Origin: an uncultured Oscillospiraceae bacterium
GTDB lineage: Bacteria; Bacillota; Clostridia; Oscillospirales; Ruminococcaceae
NCBI GenBank assembly: GCA_934464775.1
Contig: CAKSKG010000011.1
Coordinates: 11,492-75,491 of the forward strand
Reading direction: 5' to 3'
DNA length: 64,000 nucleotides
The position numbers and the translations under genes were made by a program. How positions within the stretch are numbered: position 1 is the stretch's first letter; the number at the start of each line of letters is the position of its first letter. Positions 9,419 to 16,912 of the stretch are shown in pieces. A model generated the notes under the pieces. It made no database searches and was not told where the DNA came from. It saw only the letters and a list, made by a program, of their open reading frames with translations.

Positions 9419-10044
9419 ATCTGGAATATGTTCTTCCCGAAAAGATCGAGGAGCGCAGCTTTGAGATAATCGCCTCCGAGCTGGGGGATATTGATATCCC
9501 CGAAGAAAATCTTCCCGTGCTGATGCGTGTTATCCATACCACGGCTGATTTTGATTATGTGAAGAATCTGAAATTTTCCGACGGTGCCGTAAAAAAGGCG
9601 CTTGAAGTGCTGCAAAGCGGAGCTGTGATAGTTACCGATACGAACATGGCGCTTGCTGGAATAAACAAGCCTGCACTGAAAAAGCTGGGCTGCGAGGCTG
9701 TATGCTTCATGGCGGATCCGCGTGCCGCCGAAAAGGCAAAGGCAGAGGGGACGACCCGTGCGGCAGCTTCCGTGGATATCGCTTCCGAAATAAAAAAGCC
9801 TGTGATATATGCTGTGGGAAATGCTCCTACCGCGCTGGTTCGTCTGCGTGAGCTTATCGACAGCGGAAAATTCCGTCCCGAGCTTATCATTGCAATGCCT
9901 GTGGGCTTTGTGAATGTGGTGCAGTCAAAGGAGCTTATCATGGAGTCCGATGTGCCGTATATCGCCGCCGCAGGACGAAAGGGAGGAAGCAATGCCGCTG
10001 CCGCCGTCTGCAATGCTTTGATGTATATGATAACAAGAAAATAA
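9415..10044 (+). CDS. cbiC: cobalt-precorrin-8 methylmutase CbiC
   Basis: Moves the C-11 methyl group to C-12 to give cobyrinate. 209 residues with the family motifs RSFEII, RVIHTTADFDYV (catalytic His), DTNMALAGI, GNAPTALVRL and PVGFVNVVQSKELI near the C terminus. The start is TTG at 9415, overlapping the cobO stop as TTGA, with AAAGGGG at 9400-9406 at good spacing. An upstream ATG at 9358 would add 19 unrelated residues and has no ribosome site. Last gene of the corrin run. Confidence 0.92.
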   Translation: MNLEYVLPEKIEERSFEIIASELGDIDIPEENLPVLMRVIHTTADFDYVKNLKFSDGAVKKALEVLQSGAVIVTDTNMALAGINKPALKKLGCEAVCFMADPRAAEKAKAEGTTRAAASVDIASEIKKPVIYAVGNAPTALVRLRELIDSGKFRPELIIAMPVGFVNVVQSKELIMESDVPYIAAAGRKGGSNAAAAVCNALMYMITRK

Positions 10045-10049
10045 ACATA

Positions 10050-10221
10050 GGTCACCTCTAAAAACCACCGGCTAAAGCCTTAGTACCTCATCTGCTTGCA
10101 TATTTTCCGTCAGCTTGCACATAAATTTCTTGACATACGGCAGTATGCCTGCGAAATTTCTATACAATCTGACGAAAAATCTGACTGCGCATCTGAGGCA
10201 CTATGGTTTTTAGAGGCGACC
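10050..10221. repeat. long-hairpin repeat, copy 1 (MITE-like)
   Basis: The ends are 18-base inverted repeats with one mismatch (10050-10067 and 10204-10221, core CCTCTAAAAACCA). The arms stay imperfectly complementary for most of the element, which therefore folds into one long hairpin capped by CATAC-GGCA-GTATG at 10135-10148. The left arm has an extra small hairpin (GGCTAAAGCC). CATA flanks both ends and may be a 4-base target duplication. No coding capacity. It shares its apical structure with the element at 12058-12220. Confidence 0.8.
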
Positions 10222-10302
10222 CATATTTTTCGAAAACGTTTTAGTAAAATATTTCTAAAATATATAAATATTATAAATTGTGCCTGCAAATAGAAAAAAC
10301 AC

Positions 10303-10331
10303 TTGAAAAGCGGCGAAAAATGGTGTATAAT
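10303..10331 (+). promoter_or_regulatory. sigma-A type promoter for the Hpt gene
   Basis: TTGAAA at 10303-10308 and TATAAT at 10326-10331 with a 17-base spacer. It lies about 90 bases upstream of the Hpt start and just after the hairpin repeat. Confidence 0.65.
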
Positions 10332-10418
10332 CTTTTATAAATACAATTTGATACTTATATATATTCATACATGGTGTGTATTGAATCTAAAACACCGAAT
10401 CGGAGGAATTTATTTTTT

Positions 10419-10769
10419 ATGGATTATATTGATGAACTGAAAGCGCTGGGCGTAAATGTTGATGATGCACTCAGCAGATTTATGGGCAATTCCGCTCTTT
10501 ATGTAAGAATGCTCGGCAAGCTCCCCAAGGCTGTAAATGATGCACCCGTTATGGTTTGTTTTGAAGAAAACAGACTTGATGATGCCGTTGCCAATGCACA
10601 TACATTAAAGGGTGTTATGGGCAATCTTTCGGTAACTCCTCTTTATGAGGGCTACACAAAGATCGTCAACGATCTGCGTGCGGGACAGCCTGAGCCCGCA
10701 AAGGCTGAACTGGAAAGAATACTTCCTATCCAGAAGCAGATCATAGATTGCATCGAGAAGAATTCCTGA
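10419..10769 (+). CDS. histidine phosphotransfer (Hpt) domain protein
   Basis: A stand-alone Hpt domain of 116 residues. The phospho-accepting His61 lies in the classical AHTLKGVMGNL motif, and the rest is predicted helical. Hpt proteins shuttle phosphoryl groups between kinases and response regulators. GGAGG at 10402-10406 precedes the ATG at 10419 by 12 bases; an in-frame ATG at 10371 would add 16 residues without a ribosome site. The response regulator gene follows 215 bases downstream. No histidine kinase is encoded in the window. Confidence 0.85.
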   Translation: MDYIDELKALGVNVDDALSRFMGNSALYVRMLGKLPKAVNDAPVMVCFEENRLDDAVANAHTLKGVMGNLSVTPLYEGYTKIVNDLRAGQPEPAKAELERILPIQKQIIDCIEKNS

Positions 10770-10896
10770 CATATTTTATGTCGGGCTTTAAGAAATGACA
10801 AAAGCGCCGAAAAAGCGTAAAATTACAGCTGAATAAACGAAATTGCTGAATGAAAGCGGTCATACCGTAATGCGACCTTTCCGCTTTGATTTGCCG

Positions 10897-10919
10897 AAAC
10901 CGCCGCAGCAGCGGTTTTT
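10897..10919 (+). terminator. possible attenuator hairpin between Hpt gene and regulator
   Basis: AAACCGC (10897-10903) pairs with GCGGTTT (10911-10917), followed by two more T and GG. It is a short terminator-like stem in the 215-base gap. A second stem, GGCGG/CCGCC, lies just after it near 10926-10942. No other gene is seen in the gap. Confidence 0.45.
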
Positions 10920-10984
10920 GGAAAGGGCGGTCAGATCCGCCGTTTTCTGCGTCCGTTCTTAAAAATATTGTACGGAGGTTTGAA

Positions 10985-12046
10985 GTGAACAAAAAAATAT
11001 TGATCGTTGATGATATGGAGCTCAACCGAGTGCTTTTGGCGGAAGCTTTTAAGGACTATGATATAGTCGAAGCTTCCGACGGCGTTGAAGCGCTCGAGCA
11101 TATCAACGGCGGCGAGGATATCGCAGCTGTGCTCCTTGATCTGATAATGCCGGGAATGGGCGGTATAGATGTTCTTAGGGACATGAACCGCAGCGGCATA
11201 ATCAATCATATCCCTGTATTTATCATTACAGCTGAAAATGAACAGAAGCTCCTTATGGACGCTTACGAACTGGGTGCTGTCGATGTTGTGACAAAGCCCT
11301 TTATGATGAACTTCCTGCACAGCAGGATCCAGAATATCATTGAGCTTTACAGCCAGCGGAATGACCTTGAAGCGATCGTTCAGCAGCAGGTCGAAAAGCT
11401 CAGCTCCCTTAACCGCTCAATGGTCGAGCTGCTTGCTACGGTGATCGAATTCCGTGACTGTGAGTCGGGTGAGCACGTCAAGCGTATATGCGGTTTGACC
11501 GATATACTCATGACCTGTGTTTCAAAGAATTATCCCGAATATTATATGTCCCGTGCCGAGATCGACAAGATCGTAACGGCTTCGGTGCTGCATGATGTGG
11601 GCAAGATATCCATTCCCGACAGCATTCTCAATAAGCCGGGCAGACTTACTCCCGGGGAATTCGAGCAGATGAAGCTGCATACCGTCAAGGGCTGTGAGAT
11701 ACTCAGCCAGATGCCCAATCTGCTTGACGATGATCTTTACAATTACAGCTATGATATCTGCCGTCATCACCACGAGCGCTGGGACGGAAGAGGCTATCCC
11801 GACGGACTCAAGGGAGATAATATCTCTATCTGGGCGCAGGTGGTCTCCGTTGCTGACGTTTATGATGCGCTTGTTTCACCGAGATGCTATAAGAAGGCAT
11901 TCCCTCATGAGGTTGCCATGAGGATGATAACAAACGGTGAGTGCGGCGTGTTCAATCCTAAGATAATGGCTGCATTCCTTGAATGCGAAGAGCAGATCAA
12001 GGAGCGTTATATAGAGATCGGAGAAGAAGCAGCTGCTGGTGCATAA
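10985..12046 (+). CDS. response regulator with HD-GYP domain (c-di-GMP phosphodiesterase type)
   Basis: The N-terminal receiver domain (1-120) has the acidic pair D9/D10, phospho-acceptor D52 in LLDLIMPG, T82 and K104 of VTKPF. After a short helical linker comes an HD-GYP domain with HDVGKISIPDSIL (203-215) and HHERWDGRGYPDGL (262-275). Members with intact motifs hydrolyse cyclic di-GMP. GTG at 10985 is used because ACGGAGG lies 6-7 bases upstream; 353 residues. The upstream Hpt gene is the obvious candidate phosphodonor. Confidence 0.9.
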   Translation: MNKKILIVDDMELNRVLLAEAFKDYDIVEASDGVEALEHINGGEDIAAVLLDLIMPGMGGIDVLRDMNRSGIINHIPVFIITAENEQKLLMDAYELGAVDVVTKPFMMNFLHSRIQNIIELYSQRNDLEAIVQQQVEKLSSLNRSMVELLATVIEFRDCESGEHVKRICGLTDILMTCVSKNYPEYYMSRAEIDKIVTASVLHDVGKISIPDSILNKPGRLTPGEFEQMKLHTVKGCEILSQMPNLLDDDLYNYSYDICRHHHERWDGRGYPDGLKGDNISIWAQVVSVADVYDALVSPRCYKKAFPHEVAMRMITNGECGVFNPKIMAAFLECEEQIKERYIEIGEEAAAGA

Positions 12047-12057
12047 GCTATGCACTA

Positions 12058-12220
12058 AGAACCTGTCTTCATAAGCATATGCACACGTCTTTTCGGCAAA
12101 TTTTGCTGCATACTGCGTTAAAAATCCTTGCCGTGCGGCAGCACGCCTGCGGATTTTTGCCTTGTCTGCAACAAAATTATGCTCGAAAATCCGCATACAT
12201 TTCTTATGAAGACAGGTTCT
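12058..12220. repeat. long-hairpin repeat, copy 2 (MITE-like)
   Basis: Perfect 18-base terminal inverted repeats (12058-12075 and 12203-12220, core GAACCTGTCTTCATAAG). The two arms remain partly complementary throughout, so the element forms one long hairpin capped by CGTGC-GGCA-GCACG at about 12132-12145. TAA occurs on both sides and could be a 3-base target duplication. The apex and flanks match copy 1 with compensatory base changes. It begins 12 bases after the HD-GYP gene stop. Confidence 0.85.
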
Positions 12221-12241
12221 AAATGCATTTTCTTTAATACT

Positions 12242-12282
12242 GAAAAAAGTACCCTTACCGAGATCGGTAAGGGTACTTTTTT
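12242..12282. terminator. bidirectional terminator
   Basis: A 14-base-pair stem (AGTACCCTTACCGA with its complement, 12248-12277) with a 2-base loop, an A run on the left and a T run on the right. It separates the convergent HD-GYP and YdcF-like genes. Confidence 0.9.
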
Positions 12283-12285
12283 ATA

Positions 12286-12984
12286 TCATGTGAATTCTTT
12301 GTCATTTGTAAGATCGCCGCTGCCGCTTATTGGAATGACCTCACCTAAATAGGTTGGCTTCGGCTTGATTGCTGTCCAGACAAAATCCTTGCATCTTGCG
12401 GCAACCTCACGGATATCGTATATCCTGTTGTGATAGGAGGAAGTCTCGGCGGTAACTCCGTATGCTTCCAGCCCCAGCGCCTGCGCATCGTAAACGCAGC
12501 GGTGAATGTGGCTGTCCTGGGAAACGATTATCACACGCTTTGCATCAAATACCGCCGCCGCACGGTACATAGTCTCGTATGTGGAAAAGCCTGCATGGTC
12601 CATGAAAATATCCTCCGAAGGGATTCCTTTGTCAATGGCATACTGCTTCATGGCATTCACCTCGTCATAATCCTTGCGGCCGTGGTCGCCCGACATCAAC
12701 AGCTTCGGAGCCGCACCGCTTTTGTACAGCTCTATGCCCTTGTCAAGCCTGTTCAGCAGAGTGGGGGAGGGAGATGTTCCCCATACAAGGCAGCCGGGCA
12801 CGATTATGCAGTCTGCGTCGGTCAGCTCCGCAGCCGCATTTTCAGTGATAATGCTGTCCGACACCTTTTGCTTCATGTAAATATTTATCCCGATAACCGC
12901 CGCCAGACAAACTATTCCGATGACGGCGAGAACAATAATTATCTTAACGATCTTTTTCCAAATGCTTTTAGTTTTTTCCGTCAT
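12286..12984 (-). CDS. YdcF/SanA-like DUF218 membrane-anchored protein
   Basis: 232 residues: a basic N terminus, one membrane segment at about 11-32, then an extracytoplasmic DUF218 domain with CIIVPGCLVWG, LLMSGDHGRKDYDEV, FSTYETM and VIIVSQDSHIHR. These are the SanA/YdcF motifs. SanA homologues affect envelope permeability; the biochemical role is not settled. It is transcribed leftward, ending at the shared terminator. The pyrophosphatase gene lies 17 bases upstream, so the two probably form an operon. Confidence 0.85.
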   Translation of the reverse strand: MTEKTKSIWKKIVKIIIVLAVIGIVCLAAVIGINIYMKQKVSDSIITENAAAELTDADCIIVPGCLVWGTSPSPTLLNRLDKGIELYKSGAAPKLLMSGDHGRKDYDEVNAMKQYAIDKGIPSEDIFMDHAGFSTYETMYRAAAVFDAKRVIIVSQDSHIHRCVYDAQALGLEAYGVTAETSSYHNRIYDIREVAARCKDFVWTAIKPKPTYLGEVIPISGSGDLTNDKEFT

Positions 12985-13001
12985 AATTCCTCCTGTTTTG
13001 C

Positions 13002-13349
13002 TTACATGATTATCTCCGAATGAAAATATTTTTCCGTAAAATCAACCGATCGAGCGATCTCTTCCTTTGTAAAATGCATTCCGTCGGGTGCAGCCACCCA
13101 TTTTGTTTCATTATCATCGCTTCGGACAATTACCGCTATGATCTTTCCCGTAAAGCTTTCAAGAGGCTTGTCCGTCCCGAGGATATATACGTCCTGCTCC
13201 TCGCCGTCGGGAGCGATGATACCCTCAATGTATCCGTAATTTATGGGATAGTACATATCCTTGTGAACAGGGTGAAAGCTGCCCATGGGACGGTCAATGA
13301 CTGCTGTTACCGTCCTGCCGATGATATCTGAATATTTTCCGCTGTCCAT
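13002..13349 (-). CDS. small family I inorganic pyrophosphatase-like protein
   Basis: 115 residues. IGRTVTAVIDRPMGSFHP, YPINYGYIEG and DGEEQDVYILG correspond to the N-terminal half of family I soluble pyrophosphatases (metal-binding Asp/Glu in the last motif). Full bacterial enzymes are about 165-180 residues, so this is a shortened version and activity on PPi is not certain. A strong promoter lies upstream (13385-13413). It is followed by the YdcF-like gene. Confidence 0.75.
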   Translation of the reverse strand: MDSGKYSDIIGRTVTAVIDRPMGSFHPVHKDMYYPINYGYIEGIIAPDGEEQDVYILGTDKPLESFTGKIIAVIVRSDDNETKWVAAPDGMHFTKEEIARSVDFTEKYFHSEIIM

Positions 13350-13384
13350 GGCATCTCCTTTTTGTGATGCATATATTTTATATA

Positions 13385-13413
13385 ATTATATCATATGCCG
13401 TAAAAGATGTCAA
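13385..13413 (-). promoter_or_regulatory. promoter for the pyrophosphatase/YdcF pair
   Basis: On the minus strand, TTGACA (13408-13413) and TATAAT (13385-13390) with a 17-base spacer, a consensus match at both hexamers. Confidence 0.8.
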
Positions 13414-13450
13414 CAAAAAAATCCGCCCAAAATTACTCGGACGGATCTTT
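13412..13450 (-). terminator. terminator of metY
   Basis: Minus-strand stem ATCCGTCC/GGGCGGAT (13439-13446 with 13421-13428, one wobble) followed by seven T (13414-13421 read on the minus strand). It lies about 40 bases after the metY stop and partly overlaps the neighbouring promoter. Confidence 0.75.
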
Positions 13451-13489
13451 TGGATATCAATAATTTTCGATGCTTATTTTCGGATAAGA

Positions 13490-14773
13490 TCAGACAGCTG
13501 CAAATGCGTCCTCAAGAGCGTTGATAAGGTCCTCTGCATTTTCAGTGCCGATAGAAAGACGGATAGTGTTGGGCTTGATACCCTGCTCCTTCAGCTCTTC
13601 CTCGTTGAGCTGTGCGTGTGTTGTTGTTGCGGGGTGGATAACGAGAGACTTGGAGTCAGCAACATTTGCCAGCAGAGAGAAGATCTTCAGGTTGTTGATG
13701 AACTTTTCAGCCTCGGGAACGCCGCCCTTGATCTCGAATGTGAAGATAGAACCGCCGCCGTTGGGGAAATACTTCTTATAAAGCTCATGTGTGCTTTCTG
13801 TGGGAAGTGAGGGGTGATGAACAGCCTCTACCTTGGGGTTTTTTACAAGGTAATCAACGATCTTCTTTGTGTTTTCAACGTGACGGTCAACTCTAAGAGC
13901 AAGTGTTTCAAGTCCCTGGAGGAAGATGAAAGCGTGGAAAGGAGAAAGTGTTGCGCCTGTGTCACGGAGAAGAATAGCACGGATATATGTAACGAATGCA
14001 GCTGCTCCGACGTCCTTTGCGAAGCTTACGCCGTGATAGCTGGGGTTGGGTTCTGTGAGGTGGGGGAACTTGCCGCTCTTTATCCAGTCGAACTTGCCGC
14101 TGTCAACGATAACGCCGCCGATAGCTGTTCCGTGGCCGCCGATGAACTTTGTTGCGCTGTGAACAACGATGTCTGCGCCGTACTCAATGGGACGGAGAAG
14201 ATAAGGTGTTGCGAATGTGGAGTCAACTACCAGAGGAATGTTGTGCTTGTGAGTGATGTCGGCAAGCTTTTCAATGTCGATAACGTTGGAGTTGGGGTTG
14301 CCCAGTGTCTCAACGTAGATAGCCTTTGTTTCGGGACGGATAGCAGCCTCGAAGGAGCCTTCAACATCGGGGTCAACAAATGTTGTTGTTACGCCGTAGT
14401 CTGCAAGAGTGTGAGCAAGGAGATTGTATGTTCCGCCGTAGATAGTCTTGGAGGAAACGATGTGGTCGCCGCTCTTTGCAAGTGCCTGAATGGTGTATGT
14501 GATAGCAGCTGCGCCGGAAGCAACAGCCAGAGCAGCAACGCCGCCCTCGAGAGCAGCAACACGCTCTTCAAAAATTCCCTGTGTGGGGTTTGTAAGACGT
14601 CCGTAGATGTTGCCTGCGTCTCTCAGACCGAAGCGGTCTGCTGCGTGCTGGAAGTCATGGAATACATAAGATGTAGTTGCATAAATGGGAACTGCTCTTG
14701 AATCTGTAAGGGGGTCTGCGTTTTCCTGGCCAACGTGAAGTGCCTTAGTTTCAAATTTCCATTCTCTTGACAT
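13490..14773 (-). CDS. metY: O-acetylhomoserine aminocarboxypropyltransferase (sulfhydrylase)
   Basis: PLP enzyme that converts O-acetylhomoserine and sulfide (or methanethiol) to homocysteine (or methionine). 427 residues, with TKALHVGQ at the N terminus, the YGRLTNPT motif, NPNSNVIDI, and the PLP lysine K209 in SATKFIGGHG. The length (about 430, longer than cystathionine gamma-synthase) and the PNPSYHG stretch favour MetY. I use ATG 14773, with GAGG about 9 bases upstream, rather than 14788. A 200-base leader with a small reading frame precedes it. Its substrate could come from MetA encoded at 54570. Confidence 0.93.
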   Translation of the reverse strand: MSREWKFETKALHVGQENADPLTDSRAVPIYATTSYVFHDFQHAADRFGLRDAGNIYGRLTNPTQGIFEERVAALEGGVAALAVASGAAAITYTIQALAKSGDHIVSSKTIYGGTYNLLAHTLADYGVTTTFVDPDVEGSFEAAIRPETKAIYVETLGNPNSNVIDIEKLADITHKHNIPLVVDSTFATPYLLRPIEYGADIVVHSATKFIGGHGTAIGGVIVDSGKFDWIKSGKFPHLTEPNPSYHGVSFAKDVGAAAFVTYIRAILLRDTGATLSPFHAFIFLQGLETLALRVDRHVENTKKIVDYLVKNPKVEAVHHPSLPTESTHELYKKYFPNGGGSIFTFEIKGGVPEAEKFINNLKIFSLLANVADSKSLVIHPATTTHAQLNEEELKEQGIKPNTIRLSIGTENAEDLINALEDAFAAV

Positions 14774-14852
14774 GATAAAATACCTCATTTCATAGCTTTA
14801 AAATTCATTTATTCGTTCGATATGTATGTTCATATATTATAGATGTTCTGCC

Positions 14853-14912
14853 TCAGCGGCACATTCGCTCCGATGTACAGTAACGGAACAGAAGCATTTT
14901 CCTTGTGTTCAT
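14853..14912 (-). CDS. putative 19-residue leader peptide upstream of metY
   Basis: Inside the metY leader transcript is an ATG-to-TGA frame of 19 codons with a ribosome site (AAAGGAG, about 10 bases upstream). The peptide is basic and contains two Cys codons, one near the middle and one just before the final Arg (ending ERMCR). Immediately over its stop is a small TGCC/GGCA hairpin. Cys codons ahead of a sulfur-assimilation gene suggest translation-sensitive control, but no clear terminator or anti-terminator pair follows. Inference only; a chance frame is possible. Confidence 0.4.
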   Translation of the reverse strand: MNTRKMLLFRYCTSERMCR

Positions 14913-14987
14913 TTTTACCGTTCTCCTTTGGATCAGCAGGAATAATTACAATTCCTATCTGTTTGGGGTGATTTATGTTATGTGTTT

Positions 14988-15015
14988 ATTATAGCATATA
15001 ATTCCTATTTGTCAA
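14988..15015 (-). promoter_or_regulatory. strong promoter of metY
   Basis: Minus strand TTGACA (15010-15015) and TATAAT (14988-14993), 16-base spacer. Transcription would start near 14981, giving a leader of about 200 bases before metY. The leader has no SAM-riboswitch or T-box core that I can see. Confidence 0.8.
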
Positions 15016-15246
15016 GTAGTATTTGTAAATATTGTAAATATTCACAACAATATGTATGCAATAATACGAATCAATTGTTATTTATGCATAATAATCTGCA
15101 AAAATTGATATATTTTCATTTTCCCGAAAGCCAACACATTATAAATTCATATCAAAAGCGTGGGGATTGATGATATTCATATATATGTCTGCTCCGAAAG
15201 ATGCCCGATCATAAGAAAGAGTACGGAAAAATCAATAATAAAAATG

Positions 15247-15290
15247 CGCCGAAAACTGCGGTTTTGTGCAGTTTAACGGCATATTCGGCG
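15247..15290. other. two-stage hairpin in the metY-MATE gap
   Basis: CGCCGAA (15247-15253) pairs with TTCGGCG (15284-15290), enclosing AAACTGC/GCAGTTT. Flanking A- and T-rich bases make it look like a weak terminator on either strand. The rest of the 15016-15400 gap is AT-rich and I see no gene in it; a 70-codon frame at 15201 looks like chance. Confidence 0.5.
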
Positions 15291-15327
15291 TTAAAAAAAT
15301 GTTCGGATTTTATCTTTAAAAATGCTG

Positions 15328-15356
15328 TTGTTTTTTGTATTCGGGGGCATTATAAT
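15328..15356 (+). promoter_or_regulatory. probable promoter of the MATE gene
   Basis: TTGTTT (15328-15333) and TATAAT (15351-15356) with a 17-base spacer, about 65 bases upstream of the MATE start. The -35 is weak. Confidence 0.5.
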
Positions 15357-15421
15357 AATCTCCGTTTGAAAGAAAAAGAATATGCATCAAAACATTCATC
15401 ACGAAAGGAATGAACGAATTT

Positions 15422-16786
15422 ATGACACGTGACCTTACATACGGAAAGCCCATGAAGCTTATCCTCCAGTTCGGCATACCCGTTCTGTTCGGATTTTTAT
15501 TTCAGCAGTTTTATAATCTTGCCGATACGGCGATAGTCGGAAAATTTCTCGGCGGAGATGCTCTTGCTGCCGTTGGAAGCACAGGCTCGGTGAACTTTCT
15601 CGTTATCGGCTTCTGCACAGGCATATGCAACGGATTTTCAATTCCCGTTGCCCAGCAGTTCGGAGCAGGGGATTATAAGCAGCTCAGAAAATATGTTACG
15701 GGCTCTCTCTGGCTTTGCCTTTTCTTTGCATCGCTTATCACTGCGGTGACGGTCATATTCTGTTCGGATATCCTCACGCTTATGAAAACGCCTGCCGATA
15801 TATTTGACCGTGCCGATATTTACATCGGAACGATCTTTGCAGGCATTCCAACATTCTTTATATATAATATGTGCGCTGCCATACTCCGCTCGCTGGGTGA
15901 CAGCCGCACTCCCGTAACGTGGCTCATTGCGGCTTCGATAATCAATATTATCCTTGATATCGTGTTCATCGTAGCATTCAAGTGGGGCGTTTTCGGTGCG
16001 GCATTTGCAACGGTCATTGCACAGCTCATTTCGGGCTTAGGCTGTCTTGTCCGTGTTATCAGAGGATTTCCAAAGGTGCTTACCATGGAAAAATCCGACT
16101 GGGGATTCAGTCTCAGCCATACGGGAACTCTCTGTGCAATGGGTCTGCCAATGGGACTCCAGTATTCTATCACAGCTATCGGTTCTATCATCAATCAGAC
16201 AGCCGTAAACAGTCTCGGCACAAAGTTTGTTACTGCCGTTACCGCAGGCAGCAAGCTTTCAATGTTCATGTGCTGTCCCTTTGACGCAATGGGAAGCACT
16301 ATGGCGACCTACGGCGGACAGAACGTGGGAGCAAAGAAATTCGACCGTCTTGACAGCGGACTGAAAGCCTGTGTTCTTCTCGGAGCTGTATATTCCGTGA
16401 TCGGACTGCTTGCTGCTTTGATCTTCGGAAACGCAATGGCTATGATATTCCTTGACGAAGCAAGCCGTGACCTTGTTCCTCTGGTAAGACAGTTCCTTAT
16501 CGCACAGACGGCTTTCTATTTCCCGCTTGCACTGGTAAATATCGTCCGTTTTCTTATTCAGGGCATGGGCTTTTCGCCTATCGCCATTATCGCAGGCGTA
16601 ATGGAAATGATCGGACGCACGGTGCTTGCATTTATGGCAGGAATTTACGGCTTCAATGCGGTATGCTTTGCTTCTCCCGCAGCATGGATACTTGCCGATC
16701 TGTTCCTTATCCCCGCATATTTTTACTGCCGCAACAAGCTTATCAAAAAGAACGAAAAAGCTATGGGCAGTTCCGAAACTGCGTGA
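15422..16786 (+). CDS. MATE family multidrug/Na+ antiporter
   Basis: About 454 residues with some 12 membrane segments in two homologous halves. The N terminus (MTRDLTYGKPMKLILQFG, then FLFQQFYNLADTAIVGKFLG) is typical of Firmicutes MATE exporters of the NorM/DinF superfamily, which use H+ or Na+ gradients to expel cationic compounds. ATG 15410 would add four residues, but the AAAGGA site abuts it, so 15422 is preferred with some doubt. The substrate cannot be read from sequence. It is monocistronic; the following ABC operon has its own promoter. Confidence 0.9.
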   Translation: MTRDLTYGKPMKLILQFGIPVLFGFLFQQFYNLADTAIVGKFLGGDALAAVGSTGSVNFLVIGFCTGICNGFSIPVAQQFGAGDYKQLRKYVTGSLWLCLFFASLITAVTVIFCSDILTLMKTPADIFDRADIYIGTIFAGIPTFFIYNMCAAILRSLGDSRTPVTWLIAASIINIILDIVFIVAFKWGVFGAAFATVIAQLISGLGCLVRVIRGFPKVLTMEKSDWGFSLSHTGTLCAMGLPMGLQYSITAIGSIINQTAVNSLGTKFVTAVTAGSKLSMFMCCPFDAMGSTMATYGGQNVGAKKFDRLDSGLKACVLLGAVYSVIGLLAALIFGNAMAMIFLDEASRDLVPLVRQFLIAQTAFYFPLALVNIVRFLIQGMGFSPIAIIAGVMEMIGRTVLAFMAGIYGFNAVCFASPAAWILADLFLIPAYFYCRNKLIKKNEKAMGSSETA

Positions 16787-16809
16787 GTTGTAAAAATTCT
16801 GTGAACCTC

Positions 16810-16838
16810 TTGAAATCTATATAATAATGGTATATAAT
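16810..16838 (+). promoter_or_regulatory. promoter of the amino acid ABC operon
   Basis: TTGAAA (16810-16815) and TATAAT (16833-16838) with a 17-base spacer, roughly 75 bases ahead of the binding-protein start. Confidence 0.7.
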
Positions 16839-16912
16839 AATATAATGTAAATTTGTGCGATTTACATATTCAAATGGCGAAAAAAGTTTTAAATATTAAG
16901 GAGAAAAAAGCT

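Noticed and set aside
10096..10293. 65-codon frame upstream of the Hpt gene
   Set aside because: It overlaps the hairpin repeat and has no ribosome site.
11983..12222. Short plus-strand frame after the HD-GYP gene
   Set aside because: It runs through the hairpin repeat and owes its length to the repeat's sequence.
13814..14701. 295-codon plus-strand frame opposite metY
   Set aside because: It is Cys- and Val-rich, a typical mirror of the strongly biased codons of metY.
14774..14987. SAM riboswitch or T-box in the metY leader
   Set aside because: I looked for the conserved cores of both on the minus strand and did not find them; only a short TGCC/GGCA hairpin and the small frame are visible.
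15201..15413. 70-codon gene ahead of the MATE gene
   Set aside because: It has no ribosome site, covers a hairpin and the MATE promoter, and shows no protein-like pattern.
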